The notes beneath the pieces are model-generated. The model made no database searches, was not told the DNA's origin, and saw only the letters and a list, made by a program, of their open reading frames with translations. Source: Lanius collurio (Eukaryota > Chordata > Aves > Passeriformes > Laniidae). From it: a stretch of DNA of 64,000 nt. This document shows positions 1 to 11,698 of this stretch, piece after piece (position 1 is the first letter of the stretch; each line of letters starts with the position of its first letter). Made by a program: the position numbers and the translations under genes. The stretch spans positions 7,082,679 to 7,146,678 of the forward strand of contig JACBWW010000021.1 of assembly GCA_020086605.1 (NCBI GenBank), in the 5' to 3' direction.

Positions 1-79
1 TAGTGGAAGGCGTCCCTGCCCATGACAGGAATGAGCTTTAAGGTCCCTTCCAACCCAAACCATTCCATGATTCCATGAT
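1..79 (+). mobile_element. CR1 LINE 3' end (truncated by window start)
   Basis: Contains the CR1 tail GGTCCCTTCCAACCCAAACC followed by ATTCCATGATTCCATGAT octamer-type repeats. Confidence 0.9.
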
Positions 80-359
80 GTCCATTTCTCAAGTTTACTT
101 TCTCTTTCATTTTCAAACCTCCTCAATGGCACAGAAGTCAAAAAGTCAGGGGAGATGAAGCAAAACTCCACAGAGTTTGTCACAGAACACAATAATTAGC
201 CGTAAAAGAAAGAAGTGTCCCTTTTCCATGGGAATCAAGAACAATGAGCAGGCACTGAACAGTCAAGGTCAAACTCCCCCAGAGTCTTCTGTAAGTATAA
301 AGGGAAACACCACATTTGCTTAACTGCAGTGAGGGAAATGGAGATGAAACATTCAAAAA

Positions 360-545
360 CTCTTTTATAACAGTAAAGATAGTTAGTTAAGCACTGGAAC
401 AGATGGCCCAGGGAGGCTGTGGAGTTGCTATCACCCAAAGTTTTCAGAACAGGTTAGAAAAACAGCTGTCTGCAATATTACAGGTACAGGTAATTCTGCC
501 TGGAGGTCTGGATAACCTCCTAACATCCTTTCTAAACTAATTTTC
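360..545 (+). mobile_element. Older diverged CR1 fragment
   Basis: Matches the ancient CR1 pattern: AAGCACTGGAACAGATGGCC, then GGGAGGCTGTGGAGT, an AGAACAGGTTAGAAAAACA segment and GGAGGTCTGGATAACCTCC. Confidence 0.65.
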
Positions 546-786
546 TAAGATGCTGTGAAAAAAAAAAACCAAACCCCAGACAAATTTAGGTAGAAGACTT
601 GAAAGAGCAGAAATTGGGAATATACGAAGTATTTGTTATTTTAGTTCAATATTTACTATTTACTGGATGTGGTTCAAATCCTCCTGTGATTTACAGTCAC
701 TTCCTAAAGCAGCTCTGGTGAAGACAGTACTAAAAACACGAATGAAACCTCATCATCCTCACTGAGTGATTAGTTCCATCAAATAC

Positions 787-1001
787 CTGTGTCTGACAGG
801 GAATGTGCACCTCAGATTCCAACTGCTGAGCTGGGTATGTCCACTCTGGCTTTGATTTCCTTGTTGAAACCATGGAATTGCTGGATGGAAGTGGTGCAAT
901 GTTACCTCTACCAGAGGAGTACGTGCCATAAATTGCTTCCTTTGGCTTTGGGAAGGTGATGGTGTCTGTGTTCTCAGGGTTCAGCCTGCTACTGATCTGT
1001 C
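787..1001 (-). CDS. IQCH: IQCH exon (last one inside the window)
   Basis: Acceptor CTTTGTGCAG, donor CAG|GTATTT, 215 nt. Encodes QISSRLNPENTDTITFPKPK, then EAIYGTYSSGRG and KPEWTYPAQQLESEVHIP. The start phase completes the codon left by the preceding exon. The next exon must lie beyond position 1 or was not recognised in 80-786. Confidence 0.7.
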
Positions 1002-4000
1002 CTGCACAAAGAAAACATGGATTGCAGGTTTCGTTCACTTATTATCAGTTATTCATTTAATCACATGGCAAATAGAGGCTTGATCAGCTGGTCAAAGACA
1101 TCATTTCCAGCACCACTGGCTCAACACTGGGCAGAGCTTCAGATTTGGATGCTTAGAATCTGAAGTGTGCAAGTAGGAACCCAGGAGGCTCTCAGACATG
1201 AACAGGAACCAAACCCTCCCGGGGATGAAGAAATCTGTTTCCTACCCAGTTGCAAGATACAGGATTCTCCTGGGCTTTATGCACTGCAGAATTTGGTGAG
1301 TGCTTATCTCATTTCCTTGGGAGATAAAACCACAGCCTGAGAATGAAGCTGGAGATGCAGCTGAAGGTTATCAATGCTTTGTACTCACCTGCAGCTGATT
1401 TCTTGTGCTGCCTGGGAAATTGAGGGAAAGGTGCTGCTTTGGATACAACAAGAGGGACTGGCAGAGTTCTCTTTGCTGCTGGAAGGGTGAGCCTTTGGCC
1501 AGTGAGGCTCAGAGGTCCTACAAGAAGATGACATTCCTGAACAATTCCAGCTAGGAAAGAAAAGGAATTCATAGCAATGAAGAAAAAATTAAGCAAAGGC
1601 AGACCCAAGTTCTACATCAACAGTACAAAAGCAGCAGTTTTCTTTAACTGGAAGATTCATGTCTTTCAATATTCAGTGTTTTACCTTGAAGGAAGGTGAA
1701 CTTTGCCTATAAAAATTGACAAATACATGCAAGGTATTGTACCAGTGCTAATTCTGAAAGGGAGTTGTGTGTTTGTGAATCTATATTTAGATGCTTGTAC
1801 AATGTAATTTAATATGCAGAATGGATGAGAATTAACTCTTGTAAAGAACCATATAATCATGTAATTATCAATACAAGCCGATTGCTAAAACAATCCAAGT
1901 CTAGTTAAGATGGAACAATTAATAACCAGCTGTTAATCATGGTAGTTTATTTTGACTGGTATTTATACAAGAACCTCCACCACACACAAAATTCCTCCCA
2001 GCAGCAGCTGAACCCTGTGAGTTCCAAGAACTGGCTCAGGATGATGCTCAGCAAAACACCCACTACACCCTCCATCAGCTACACCTGGAGTAAGCAGCCT
2101 AAAGTTCCTCCCTACCCTTTGCAATATCTGACATCACAATTCTTGGAAGTCTGGAGGTGGCAGGAAATTCAGCTCCCAGATTTCTGCTGGAAATAGCAGC
2201 CCAGCAGCACCCACGGGGGCCCCCAGGACTGACCTTTTGGGGGGTCGTCTTCTACCAGGGGTAAGGCAGAATTCAGGGAGTGAAAGGCAGGCAAAGCCCA
2301 AGGGCTGGTAACTTTGTGACCCTTCCCTGTCTTCTGACTGCACATCTAGGAAGAGACAGAACCTTCTTTTAACAAAGGGAAATCTGGGATTTACAGACAT
2401 TTCTCTACTCCTGCAGCAATAAATAATACATATAATTTCTGCTGTGACTGTTTCATTAAGATTTAACAATGTACCACTACTTTTACTACTTGTGAACATG
2501 CTACAGTATTGTCTACTGTTGTTACTTCAGTAATTTAAAATAAAGTTAATTAAATTTAATTGATGAGTTGTGTATTATTTAATGAAGGAATACAGGAAGT
2601 TTGCTCAGTTTTAAGAGAGTAATATAAATACAGTGTTTCTTGACAGAACAGTCTTTAAAAGTATAAAATGCATACAGAAGCAAGGAATCAGAAGGAAAAG
2701 GAAATACTTTAAAATATTAGCTTTTAATGAGTGATTATCAAGCTTTTAATCCAATCCAGGCCAAGATTGGGATCTTGGAGCACTCCTGGGTCATAACTAC
2801 TGAGTAACAGCACCCAGCAACTTTCTAGAAAGGGAGAAGCAACTCTCAAGAACAGCTCAGAATCCTAAGGGGAAAATGAGACAGTTCAAAAATTAACTAT
2901 TCTAATCCTTCCTCCCAATTTGTCTAACAACATTGCCCACAAGGGATGAGAGAGAGAGAATCTGTACTTTTTATCATAATAAAGTATCTTTCAGAGAAGT
3001 CATAGGTCCTCATTTTAGTTATGGCCATTATGGAGCATTCTGCTTTAAGGGATGGAGGTGGATGAATCCTCACATCCTGGTGTTCCAAGAAAATAGCAAT
3101 AACCATGGAACAAAGATTAACTTTATGCCAGCTGCCATATAAGTGGCTTGATACTTGAGAAAAGGAAATCATAAACCACACTTTCCTGCTCACCCCCTCA
3201 GCCTCAGATGTTTGGTGAGGCCACAACAAAAATAAATAAAAGACAAGAAATTGAATTAAACAGTGATTCCTTTTCCAGGCTGTTGCTGCAGCATCAGTAA
3301 GGCAGCACTGATTTTATTCCTGGTGAGTTTTATCCTAATTTAAATCCCAGTTATGAGATTTTGTTATGATAAACAGCAATAATCCTTTTCATAGAGATGT
3401 AATAAGCTACAAGGAAAAGCAGTTCAGGTGGAGTGTGAGTTCAAAAGCAGCCTGGAGGCTTGGGGGTTTTTTTAATTGGAGATAGATATTTAATTCTTTT
3501 TGCTGTAGCCTTTAATTTCTCTAAAGTCCATGGTAGGTGTGATGTTAAAACAAGGACTGATGCAACAGAAATGTAATTTAATCTCTCATTTACACTGCTC
3601 AGTGTCAACACTCACTTCCTTACAGGCAAGAGAGTGGAACCATGGAGCTGATCCACAACAGCTCCCCACAAAAATTCCACCCAGTCTCGACACCTTTCCA
3701 TGTTATTTTAGCACCCTGATTGCTGCATTAGCTCCCTCTTAAAGAATTCAGGGAGATATCAAAGCAAAATCTACCAAACTGCTCCCATTTTGGGAGTATT
3801 TTCACTAAAATTAAGCCAACACAATTACAAAAATAAGACATCAAAAATAATATTAAGTACAGCAAGAGAAAGGTTTGCTTTTAACATCACTGATTCATTG
3901 GGGGCATTTTTAAAGTTCAGTTTTGTAGGGCTGGAAGGGAGCTCTTAAATTGCAGGCAGACTAAGGCTGACTTGCCTTAAAATATGCTTGGAGTGTACTA

Positions 4001-7000
4001 AAAAACTATTTTTTCATTTCAAGTGCTTCTGAGTGTAATTAACCTGGGACACAAGAAAAACAATTCTATTACCCTTTCTAAAGTGTTTTTCTCCTGTGGA
4101 TAAACCTCTCCCACTTTATTTTTGCTTTTTTACTTCATTTTAAATAGGCCACTTGTTGGAACACCACAGGAAATTTTCTGATTAGTTCTCTATACGTTTT
4201 CTTTTTACCTAGCAATATTTAACTAGATTTTTTTTTTTAAATAAATGTCTTTGTAGTATTTTTTCCTCCAGTAAAAAACAAAGACTGGTAATAAATACAG
4301 AGAAAAGATGAGTATTGTGTACCAAACCAGGAATACAGAGATAAAATTTGGTAAATAAATATCAGAAAACCTGAGGGTTGGCAGTGGTAGGAAAAAAAGG
4401 GATATAACAGATTAATCTATCGCTCCATCTATCTTCTCCAAACTGTCATATTTGTTTTCAAGAAGTTGCTGTCAAGATTTGATGGACACAGCATTTCTCC
4501 TATTAAGGGGAAGAGGAAGCATAGCAAAATAAAATCAATGGAACTAAGGTCCCTTTTCAGTATGTTCAGGAAACTGTCAGGAAAGAGCCTGGAGATGGCA
4601 AGTTTAATTGGAAGAAACTGGGAATTGCATCTTTAACAATAGGTTTTATGTTCTTACCTTCTTTAAGCTCTTAAAGTGACCAGAGATGGCTCCAAACTGT
4701 CAATTTTCCACATACTTGGAAAAATCAAGCTTTGCCCCTTTCCTGACCTACTGCTCTCTAGCTCTCCTAGAAATCCACCTCCATCAGAATTCCTCCCTAA
4801 CGGGTGTGAAAGAGAATAGCTGGAGAACTTTGGTGAATCCCACATCTGCTTTTTGAAACAGGCACCAGAAGCAGCACAGAAGGAAGTAAGGAAGATAATT
4901 GCTGGCTTGAACCACGCTATGTTTTACTTGTGGGCAGAGGGCCAGCTTACACGAGGCAGGATATGTAGGATGAACGTATTGGAATTCAGGGATGAGGCTC
5001 CGTTCCTGTGTGGAGCCAGCTGTAAACCAGCAGCCCATGGCATCCCAATCAGGCACCGAGTTTTGTCAAGGAATGCTGAAATGCACACAAACAGCTTCAG
5101 CAGCTCTGGCTGCACCCCTGCCTTGCAAAATGACAGTCAATCTCCAATTCCAGATGACAAGAACTGGATAAAAACTTAAAACAAATGGTGACCTTTCAAA
5201 AGATTAATTTGTTTACCAACAAAATGTTCTGCGTTTGTCAGGTGAGATGGGGGTGACCTTCACATTCCCATTTCCAGGTTGAGAGGATGCTGACTGCAGT
5301 CATCTGTTAACTCTCTCTTACCAATTATTTCCTTTTTATTTTTAGTGACAAGAGGATTTTATTAAATCACCGTGCTGCTTATTATGATTACACACCCTAA
5401 TACAAATGCAAGGAGTTTCTTTTGATTTACTGTAGTGTGACATCAATTTGTTTAAGTCTCATCCTGCCACCACTGCCAAACTCTGCTTTGGCTGTAATTA
5501 GAGCCACATGCCTGGGTTTAAAACACAATCAAGTTTGAGGCACCAAAAGACCTGGTTTTCTTCTACAACTTCTTCCAGCACTTGAAATGAAAGGAATTGC
5601 CCTGCCTTGCTTTATAATTTTGAAAATAAATACACTTTCAAGATAAGCATTAATGATTAGCAGGATGCAAATGCTGAATAAAGAATGAATAATTGAAGCT
5701 ATGATTAGAATAGTTGTGCTCAAACAAGTGAGCTTAAAAAAAGCCCCAGAATCACTGCCATCACCATTAGAGCCACACTAGATAAGATGCAACTCATAAA
5801 GGCTAGAAATCATCACCATATTAAATTCTACCTCATGAATAAATGAAAAGGTTCCTAAGTTTACAGCATAATATACATTTATAAGAAAACAAGGACCCAA
5901 AAGTGCCAGTATAATTCTATAACAGAACAGCAGTACTATGAAAATGGAAGGTAGAGCTGTGAATCTTTTCTACATTGCACCAGTACATCAGAATTATTTT
6001 CGCTGCATTTCAGATTACTGTTCTTTTGGCTACATACTCCATGGGAAGTATACATATTTAATAATTATCCACTCATCATTTTTCATCTCTTACCCAGATA
6101 TAAACTGCAAAAGAAAGTGATGGCCAGTCTGTGTTTCAAACAGAATTACAGCCCTCATTTTAAAATAACTGCAGAATTTAGCAGAGGATGAAGCATTATT
6201 AGCAGACCCAGAAAAGGTACAAAAGGGCAATAGTTAATTGTTCTTACTGTCTATGATAAAATTCAGCATCAGCAACTTTATAATATCGAAAGAGCAAGAA
6301 GAGACATCATTTTTGGTGAAACAATTAAATTCTGACTAATAATTTTTCCAACTACTGGAATGGCAGGATAATAAAAAGTCGGGGTAGATTTGTGCTTGAC
6401 CCTTCAGGTCACCTCAACCCTCGAGTTTTTAACCTCACCACGCTTTCAGCTGCTCAGTTCTCCTTGAAAACGCCTGGAATACACCTGTATGGCGCGAGAC
6501 AAGCAATTAGTTTTTAATTTAGTTGGATGAGAATGATTTTTCCATGGATTTTTTGGGAGCCACTCGCTGACCCCACGGACACACCTGAGGCACGTGCGCG
6601 TACGGACAGCGCCCCCTGGCGGCCGCTCGCCGACACCGGGCAGGTGCCGCCGGCCCCGATTCCCGCAGCGACTTTAATCTAAATTTTATCCAAATTAATG
6701 TCATTTCAGACCTGCAGCTGCACGCAGATTCACTGCTGTTACTAATGATAATCACATATATCATGTATAATCATACAGATCGTATAAAATCCCTCCTTTT
6801 AAGTGCTGGCAGACACTGCATTTAACAACAAACACATCTTAGCAATGGATTTTACAAACACCAACTGCAAAATTTTACAGCCAGTGAGGGCACAACATCC
6901 CAAACCACACATTGTGCCCTAAGACTCGAAAACTTTGAAGAGAATAAATTAGAGAGGAAATACCTGCTGGGTTTTTAACCTGTCAGCTCCTCAGCAACTG

Positions 7001-10000
7001 TAAATATGTATCTGGGAGCTTGACTAATTCACATTAAATGCTTGTAAAATAAGTCCCCAATAAGTTTTCTGTGCTCAGTGCATGTTTCAGTGAGAGTGGT
7101 AAAACACATGGCTCTCTGCAGCAGGATAATATTCCTCTCTGTGAGTGTTTTAGAGTGGTTCTAAAAAGCTATTAGCCATAATGCTTTTCTCTAATTAACT
7201 CTATTATCACAGGGTTAGACAAATCACCTCTTAGTCTGGGCAACAGCTTTCAAAAATCATTTTTTATAAGTGGCAGCTCACAACTGTGCCATTCACAGAT
7301 TCTCTTTATGTTGTTTAAAACCAAACACCCCAGAATCTCTCCTAGAGCACTGGGCTTGCTGCAGGATGCTTCTGTCACATAAATTAAATTGTAGAAGAGC
7401 ATCCCCATGTGAGACCATTGGGCATGTGGACCACAGTGCTGTGCTAAATTTGTGAACATAATTGATTTTGGGAGGGATGGCTGTGCCTACTCTTGGTTTT
7501 TATTTGAAAGCTTTCTTTGCTAAAAGTATCATCTTCACATTCAACTGCTGCAGAACAGTTGCAGAATTGGCAGCAGAACTGAAATTTGCAGTTGCAGGAC
7601 AGAAATTTGGAAGAATCAAAACTTGATCTTGCACAATTAGAATATTCCCAGAGCAGAGAATGGGTTTTTAATTCCTCCTTGATCTTTGGGTGACATCCAA
7701 AGCTCCCCAAGCTCCAGCTTATCTCCTCTCCCCGATTTTCCTGAGATTACTGACCATGCACATTCCCATGTATAGTCACATTTTTGCAGGATTGGGATCT
7801 TGGTACATAAATATGTGATATTACAGATTTCTTTTCCCCCAGTATTCTCACTCAAAACGGTTTGATCCTTATATATCCATGCCAAAAAGTAGGAAATTAT
7901 GAGGGACTTACTGTCACTCATTTTTTTTATTTAGGAGTTATACATATTAACTGTAAGAGTACAAAGCTGCATAAAATAAACCCATAAAATAACAAAAGTT
8001 ACTTACAGGAGCAGATTTTTTCTTACTTATAAGTGGCAGCCTGGTCTCAATGTTGGGATGTTTTAAACCAGCTTTATTATCAATGTTCTCTGGGTCAAGC
8101 ATGATTTTAACATCCATTTCCATCTGCTGCTGAAATATAGAATAGGGATAATCTTAAAATAACTGCACAGGGGCTGAAATGTTTAGAGGCAGAAATTGTC
8201 TAACATGTTGTAAATTGGCAAAATTATGATAAAAATTAATAGTATTTGACTCCACATAGAACAGGGCAAACAACAAAGCCTTTTGATTAATGGAAAACTT
8301 TGCAAAGATTTGCCAATACTATCCAAATATACACTTTTTTTCAGACTTAGTTCAATTAATTCCATTCCCAGCCCTGAAATTTCCACATCTGCACACCTTT
8401 GGGTTAAATACAGAGTGGGAAACCCACTCAGGTTTGGCTCCCTGGATCAGCACAGGTCCCTGTGTTGTGGTTAAAACATTCACCACCCTCTGGGAGGGGG
8501 CTCCCCGTGCTTCCCTCCGAGGATAACAAGGATCCCATCTACCTTGGCTGTGTCTGCCAGACACTGGAATTTGGGAATCACTGACCTGATGGACTGGAAC
8601 AGCTCCTCTGGATCAGTTACAGCTCATTGACTCAGTGCAGGCACAGCACTTGATTATTAGTAAATGATGGGAAAAAAAACCCTGATAGTGATCAGAATTA
8701 AAACATAGGAGTTCTTAATGCACTCTGTGATCTGCATGGAATGAGTTCAACTATTCTGGTAATAAAAATCATGATGATTTAAATCCCAATGGGAAGAAAA
8801 AGACTTCACAAGTTTCTTCTTGTTATAAGAAATACCTAAAGTATGCCTATAAAAGTCAGAGTGATGCCCTATGTTTTTATTACAGTAGAAGTTTCTTAAG
8901 TTGAAAACATTTTGGTGCATCTTCTAATGTGTAAACATAAAAATAAATCCAGGAAAATTCAAATTTTTACAAATAAAATACACTGTAAAAAGTTCAAGAC
9001 TCATTAGATGTGTATTTGAACTATTGAACAATTGTATTATTTTGTGAAAGTACTAAAAATTGCATAATTTACTTATCTGCACTATATATCTCTCTTCTTT
9101 TGATGGTAATTACAAGCAGATGTATCAATGAGATGCTCATTTAGATTTGGGGTTGTAAGAACACAAGTTATTATCCAAGCCAATTACTCTTTTACCCACA
9201 TGGCTGCACAGAGACAGAAAGTTCAATTTTCACCTCATCAGTGCTTTTGTGGTATTTATTTTATTACTATAACACACCGTTATGCAGGGAGGAAACTGCT
9301 GGTGCTATTAAAAAAAGAATTGGGGGGAATTGAGCACCTTCTCAATTAAAACAGGACATGATTCCCAATGCAAACTCTTCACTCAGGCTGACAGGGAAAT
9401 GATCAATGCAGGGGAGGAAGTGCCACACAGGATAACAAGAATTGAAATTATTAATAAAAAACCACCTGATAAAAGTGGCTTTGTAGCTTAGATGTGTGGG
9501 AAGTGCCAATTCCACGTCTGCATGGATGATAGTGAAATTCTTCCCAACTTAAATGTTATCCTGGGCTGGGAGAAGGTTCCTGTCTCAGCTGCTCCTTCTA
9601 CTGAGAATTTTTTAACACTTTCAGTCAGAGTATTATGAAAACCTGAATCCATGGGGAGTCAGAGCATTATGTGATGCACTGATACCCTACAAGACAGCAA
9701 ACACTCATTGAATGTGGTCCCTGGCAGAATAATTAGTGTGTGACCTCAGACCTGAGAGCCCTGGGACACACGGGGGGCTGATTTGCTGCATCTCTGGACA
9801 GTCACAGGCTCAACTTGTGGCAAAACCAGCTGCTTCTGACAGGCACCAAAAGGAAGACCCCTGGTTGAGAAAGAAACAGGCAGTGAGGTTTCTAAAAATT
9901 ACTTAGACTTCATCTATTAAACTCACGCTGCTTTCATCCAGTTCTCTCCAAATGACTGCATTTTTATTTAAATTTGCATTCAGCAAAAGTAAAATCCCAG

Positions 10001-11179
10001 GAGTTAGCACAGCACTGCTGTAGCCACCTAGAATTGCATTTACTTTTTTTTTTTTTTTTAAACTTAAAATCGAAACTAAACTAACTTTTTCTAGGTCAAT
10101 ACTCCCATCTGCTTTACAAGATTCTGTCACCACATGTTTTGGGTCTTGCAATAAAACATGTTTCACTTACCACTTAGGGGGCTCTCTTAAATTTACTTCT
10201 TTATTACCAGCTGAAGAAAGAGTTAACTCCTGGCCATTTATAACATTTAAATAGCTTTCAGCATGTTTCTGTTAGAGGGAAAAAATTATGTTTAGACTAT
10301 TACTAAGAAATAAGTGATATTAGTTTTATTTAATTCAGTTCATTAAGCAATCCAGGTCTTTGCTTGACTGAAAAGTTGATAAACTTTGTGCTTCTGATGG
10401 ACTAAAAATCTGTTTTTTGGCTAGTGGACACAAGATCAGTTAATTCTGATGATCCAAAAAAGGAAACCAACATTCTGAACTGTAATGTCTAAATAATCCC
10501 ATCAGTTGCTGATTGGAAACGGATCTTGCAGGACAACAAAAAGTGGCCCCAAGTGAATCATTAACAGAGACTTTAAAAACTGGATCATTTTCTGGATCTG
10601 CTTTATTTTACTTACTCTCAGCCCAAGTTCAGTTCTTTCAGTTGCTGTTCTGAGGTCACAAATATCCACAGCTTCTACATTTCCTTTCAAGTTGTTTTTT
10701 TCCATTTTAAGTTTGTGGAGGTCTTCTTGAATCTAAAAAGCAAGTTAGGAAAAAATCTTACCTTCAACCAAACCCCATGGGACTCGGTAGAAGGATTTAA
10801 TTCAAATTAAATTATTCCTAAATACAGGAAAAAGATCCATGCAACTTCCCATACTTCTGTACCGTTATAAGATAACATAAAGCCAATGTCTTTAAGTTGT
10901 TAGTCAATAGTAGAAAGGCCGGAAAAACTCGATTCTAAAACAAACCTCACAAAGCAGTGACAATAAACTTCAGTACTGAGATTCTCTGCCAAGGAATGAT
11001 GTTTCCCCGTACATCTCACACACCTTTCATGGCATAGGTGGTTTCATGGGCCAGGGATCTCAAAAGCCTTAACGAGAGACAAAAACTCCAGGCAGCCTGT
11101 GAGGAGACCACAGCAGCCCCTGTCAAACTCGCGCATTTACCTTAACTAAACACCTCCGAGGTCTTAAACCCCGCAGCAT
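787..11179 (-). CDS. IQCH: IQCH, IQ motif containing H, 5' part (partial; runs off the left edge)
   Basis: Eight exon candidates on the minus strand, 11141-11179 (tentative), 10616-10732, 10171-10268, 9927-10017, 8007-8129, 1685-1706 (tentative), 1389-1550 and 787-1001, join into one open frame of 289 codons with all phases compatible. The strongest anchors are the second (IQEDLHKLKMEKN...TERTELGLR) and third (HAESYLNVINGQ...REPPKW) exons, which resemble the N-terminus of mammalian IQCH as I recall it. Position and orientation, divergent from AAGAB, match human synteny. The IQ motif itself lies further downstream, outside the window. IQCH is a calmodulin-binding, mainly testis-expressed protein. 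Later exons rest on phase and splice sites more than on remembered homology. Confidence 0.75.
1389..1550 (-). CDS. IQCH: IQCH exon (Pro-rich segment)
   Basis: Acceptor CTTTCCTAG, donor GTGAGT, 162 nt. Encodes GIVQECHLLVGPLSLTGQRL and continues through LPAAKRTLPVPLVVSKAAP to HKKSAA. Phase 1 at both ends, matching the next exon. Confidence 0.65.
1685..1706 (-). CDS. IQCH: IQCH candidate 22-nt microexon
   Basis: 22 nt between TTTTTATAG and GTAAAA, encoding AKFTFLQ plus one base. Something of length 1 mod 3 is needed between the exon at 8007-8129 (ends phase 0) and 1389-1550 (starts phase 1), and this fits. Phase agreement has a one-in-three chance, so this is tentative. Confidence 0.3.
6540..6690. 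other. Small isolated GC/CpG-rich island inside IQCH
   Basis: About 150 bases of markedly GC-rich, CpG-containing sequence in a strongly AT-rich intron. It surrounds a near-consensus CTCF core. No exon or start-site architecture is evident. Confidence 0.6.
6608..6623 (-). promoter_or_regulatory. Candidate CTCF binding site
   Basis: The minus strand reads GCCGCCAGGGGGCGCT, a near-perfect match to the CTCF core consensus (CCNNNAGGGGGCGC). The motif is oriented leftwards in this window. Confidence 0.6.
8007..8129 (-). CDS. IQCH: IQCH exon 5
   Basis: Acceptor TATATTTCAG, donor GTAAGT, 123 nt in phase 0. Encodes QQMEMDVKIMLDPENIDNKA and continues to KHPNIETRLPLISKKKSAP. Strong splice sites and a conserved-looking sequence. 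Confidence 0.78.
8130..9926 (-). other. IQCH intron between candidate exons 4 and 5
   Basis: AT-rich intronic sequence in which I see no exon, repeat or RNA gene. A poly-T run at about 10043-10060 lies just outside it, upstream (transcriptionally) of candidate exon 4. Confidence 0.5.
9927..10017 (-). CDS. IQCH: IQCH exon 4 (candidate)
   Basis: 91 nt, donor AGC|GTGAGT, acceptor GGCTACAG. Encodes SAVLTPGILLLLNANLNKNA and then VIWRELDESS. Phase fits exons 3 and 5. The acceptor has a weak pyrimidine tract (an A-run precedes it) and the junction codon becomes Cys where I would expect Trp, so the left edge is uncertain. Confidence 0.6.
10171..10268 (-). CDS. IQCH: IQCH exon 3
   Basis: Acceptor TCTAACAG, donor GTAAGT, 98 nt. 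Encodes KHAESYLNVINGQELTLSSA and continues to EVNLREPPK plus two bases of the next codon. It aligns with the recalled human segment around EKYLN...KPKW. Confidence 0.82.
10616..10732 (-). CDS. IQCH: IQCH exon 2
   Basis: Acceptor CTTTTTAG, donor GTAAGT, 117 nt in phase 0. Encodes IQEDLHKLKMEKNNLKGNV and continues to TATERTELGLR, a predicted helical or coiled segment. It resembles the human IQCH N-terminus (LQEDLYQLKE...KRTEMGLK, recalled). Confidence 0.85.
11141..11179 (-). CDS. IQCH: IQCH candidate first coding exon
   Basis: On the minus strand an ATG directly after an in-frame TAA opens 13 codons (MLRGLRPRRCLVK) ending at donor AAG|GTAAAT in phase 0, which fits the next exon. It sits at the edge of the CpG island. 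No protein similarity supports it; a different first exon within 11.2-11.5 kb is possible. Confidence 0.4.
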
Positions 11180-11439
11180 TTACAGACCAAGCCCTGGTCC
11201 GACACGCACCAGCCTCTCTCCCTCACGCAGGGCCGAACACCCCCCCTCACACACATCCCCCGTCTCTTCAGCAGCATCGGGACGCGCCGCGCCTCAGCCG
11301 AGCGGCGACTCGGGGTACCAAGGAGTGACCTGGAGTGCCCTGGCTGCTCTGCCGGGGCAGGAACAGCCGATCCGGAGAGGCAGGAGCCGGTCTCGGCGCT
11401 GCCCGGACCCACCTGCCCGGCCCCGCTCCCGCCGCGGCC

Positions 11440-11447
11440 ATGGCGGC
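11440..11447 (+). promoter_or_regulatory. YY1-like motif ATGGCGGC (upstream copy)
   Basis: Matches the YY1 core; the second copy at 11623-11630 overlaps the AAGAB start codon. Both ATGs are in the same reading frame, 61 codons apart. Confidence 0.4.
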
Positions 11448-11622
11448 ACCGCCTCACCCGGCAACGGGACGCGCTGCCCGGGCCGCACCATCCGCCCCGC
11501 CGCGGGGGGGAGAGACAGCGCATCTGAGGGGGCCCAGCCCGCGCTCCGCCCGGCTCCTCCCCCGGCCACTCCCCCCGCGGGCGGTGGTAGCGGCGCGGCG
11601 GAAGGGGCGCGGCGCGGGCGCT

Positions 11623-11630
11623 ATGGCGGC
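11623..11630 (+). promoter_or_regulatory. YY1-like motif ATGGCGGC overlapping the AAGAB start
   Basis: YY1-type core at the initiation codon. Such motifs immediately downstream of transcription starts are common in CpG-island genes. Confidence 0.4.
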
Positions 11631-11698
11631 GGGAGCGCGGCCGCTGGCGCTGCTCACCGGCTGTGCCGCGGGCTTCGCGCCCGAGGAGCTCGTCAAAC
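11623..11698 (+). CDS. AAGAB: AAGAB exon 1 coding part (residues 1-25)
   Basis: Starts at ATG in a strong context (G at -3, G at +4) and begins MAAG as in mammalian AAGAB. It runs to LVK and ends with one base of the next codon before donor GTGAGT. The reading frame stays open upstream of this ATG, so an earlier in-frame start at 11440 is possible. The MAAG start is preferred because it gives the family length. Confidence 0.9.

Larger units (their letters stand above)
1707..8006 (-). other. IQCH large intron
   Basis: AT-rich intron of about 6.3 kb. Its one clear internal feature is the small GC island with a CTCF-type site near 6.6 kb. Open frames of 60-120 codons occur on both strands but resemble nothing I recognise and lack fitting splice sites. 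Confidence 0.5.

Noticed and set aside
2134..2499. 121-codon minus-strand open frame in IQCH intron
   Set aside because: No splice sites fit the neighbouring IQCH phases and the peptide looks non-coding.
2933..3142. Plus-strand 69-codon frame with a loosely transposase-like look
   Set aside because: No catalytic motif, terminal repeats or flanking element structure could be seen.
4663..4760. Strong donor AAG|GTAAGA on the minus strand suggesting an IQCH exon
   Set aside because: All three frames leading to the donor meet stops before a plausible acceptor, except for a 39-nt piece with a weak acceptor.
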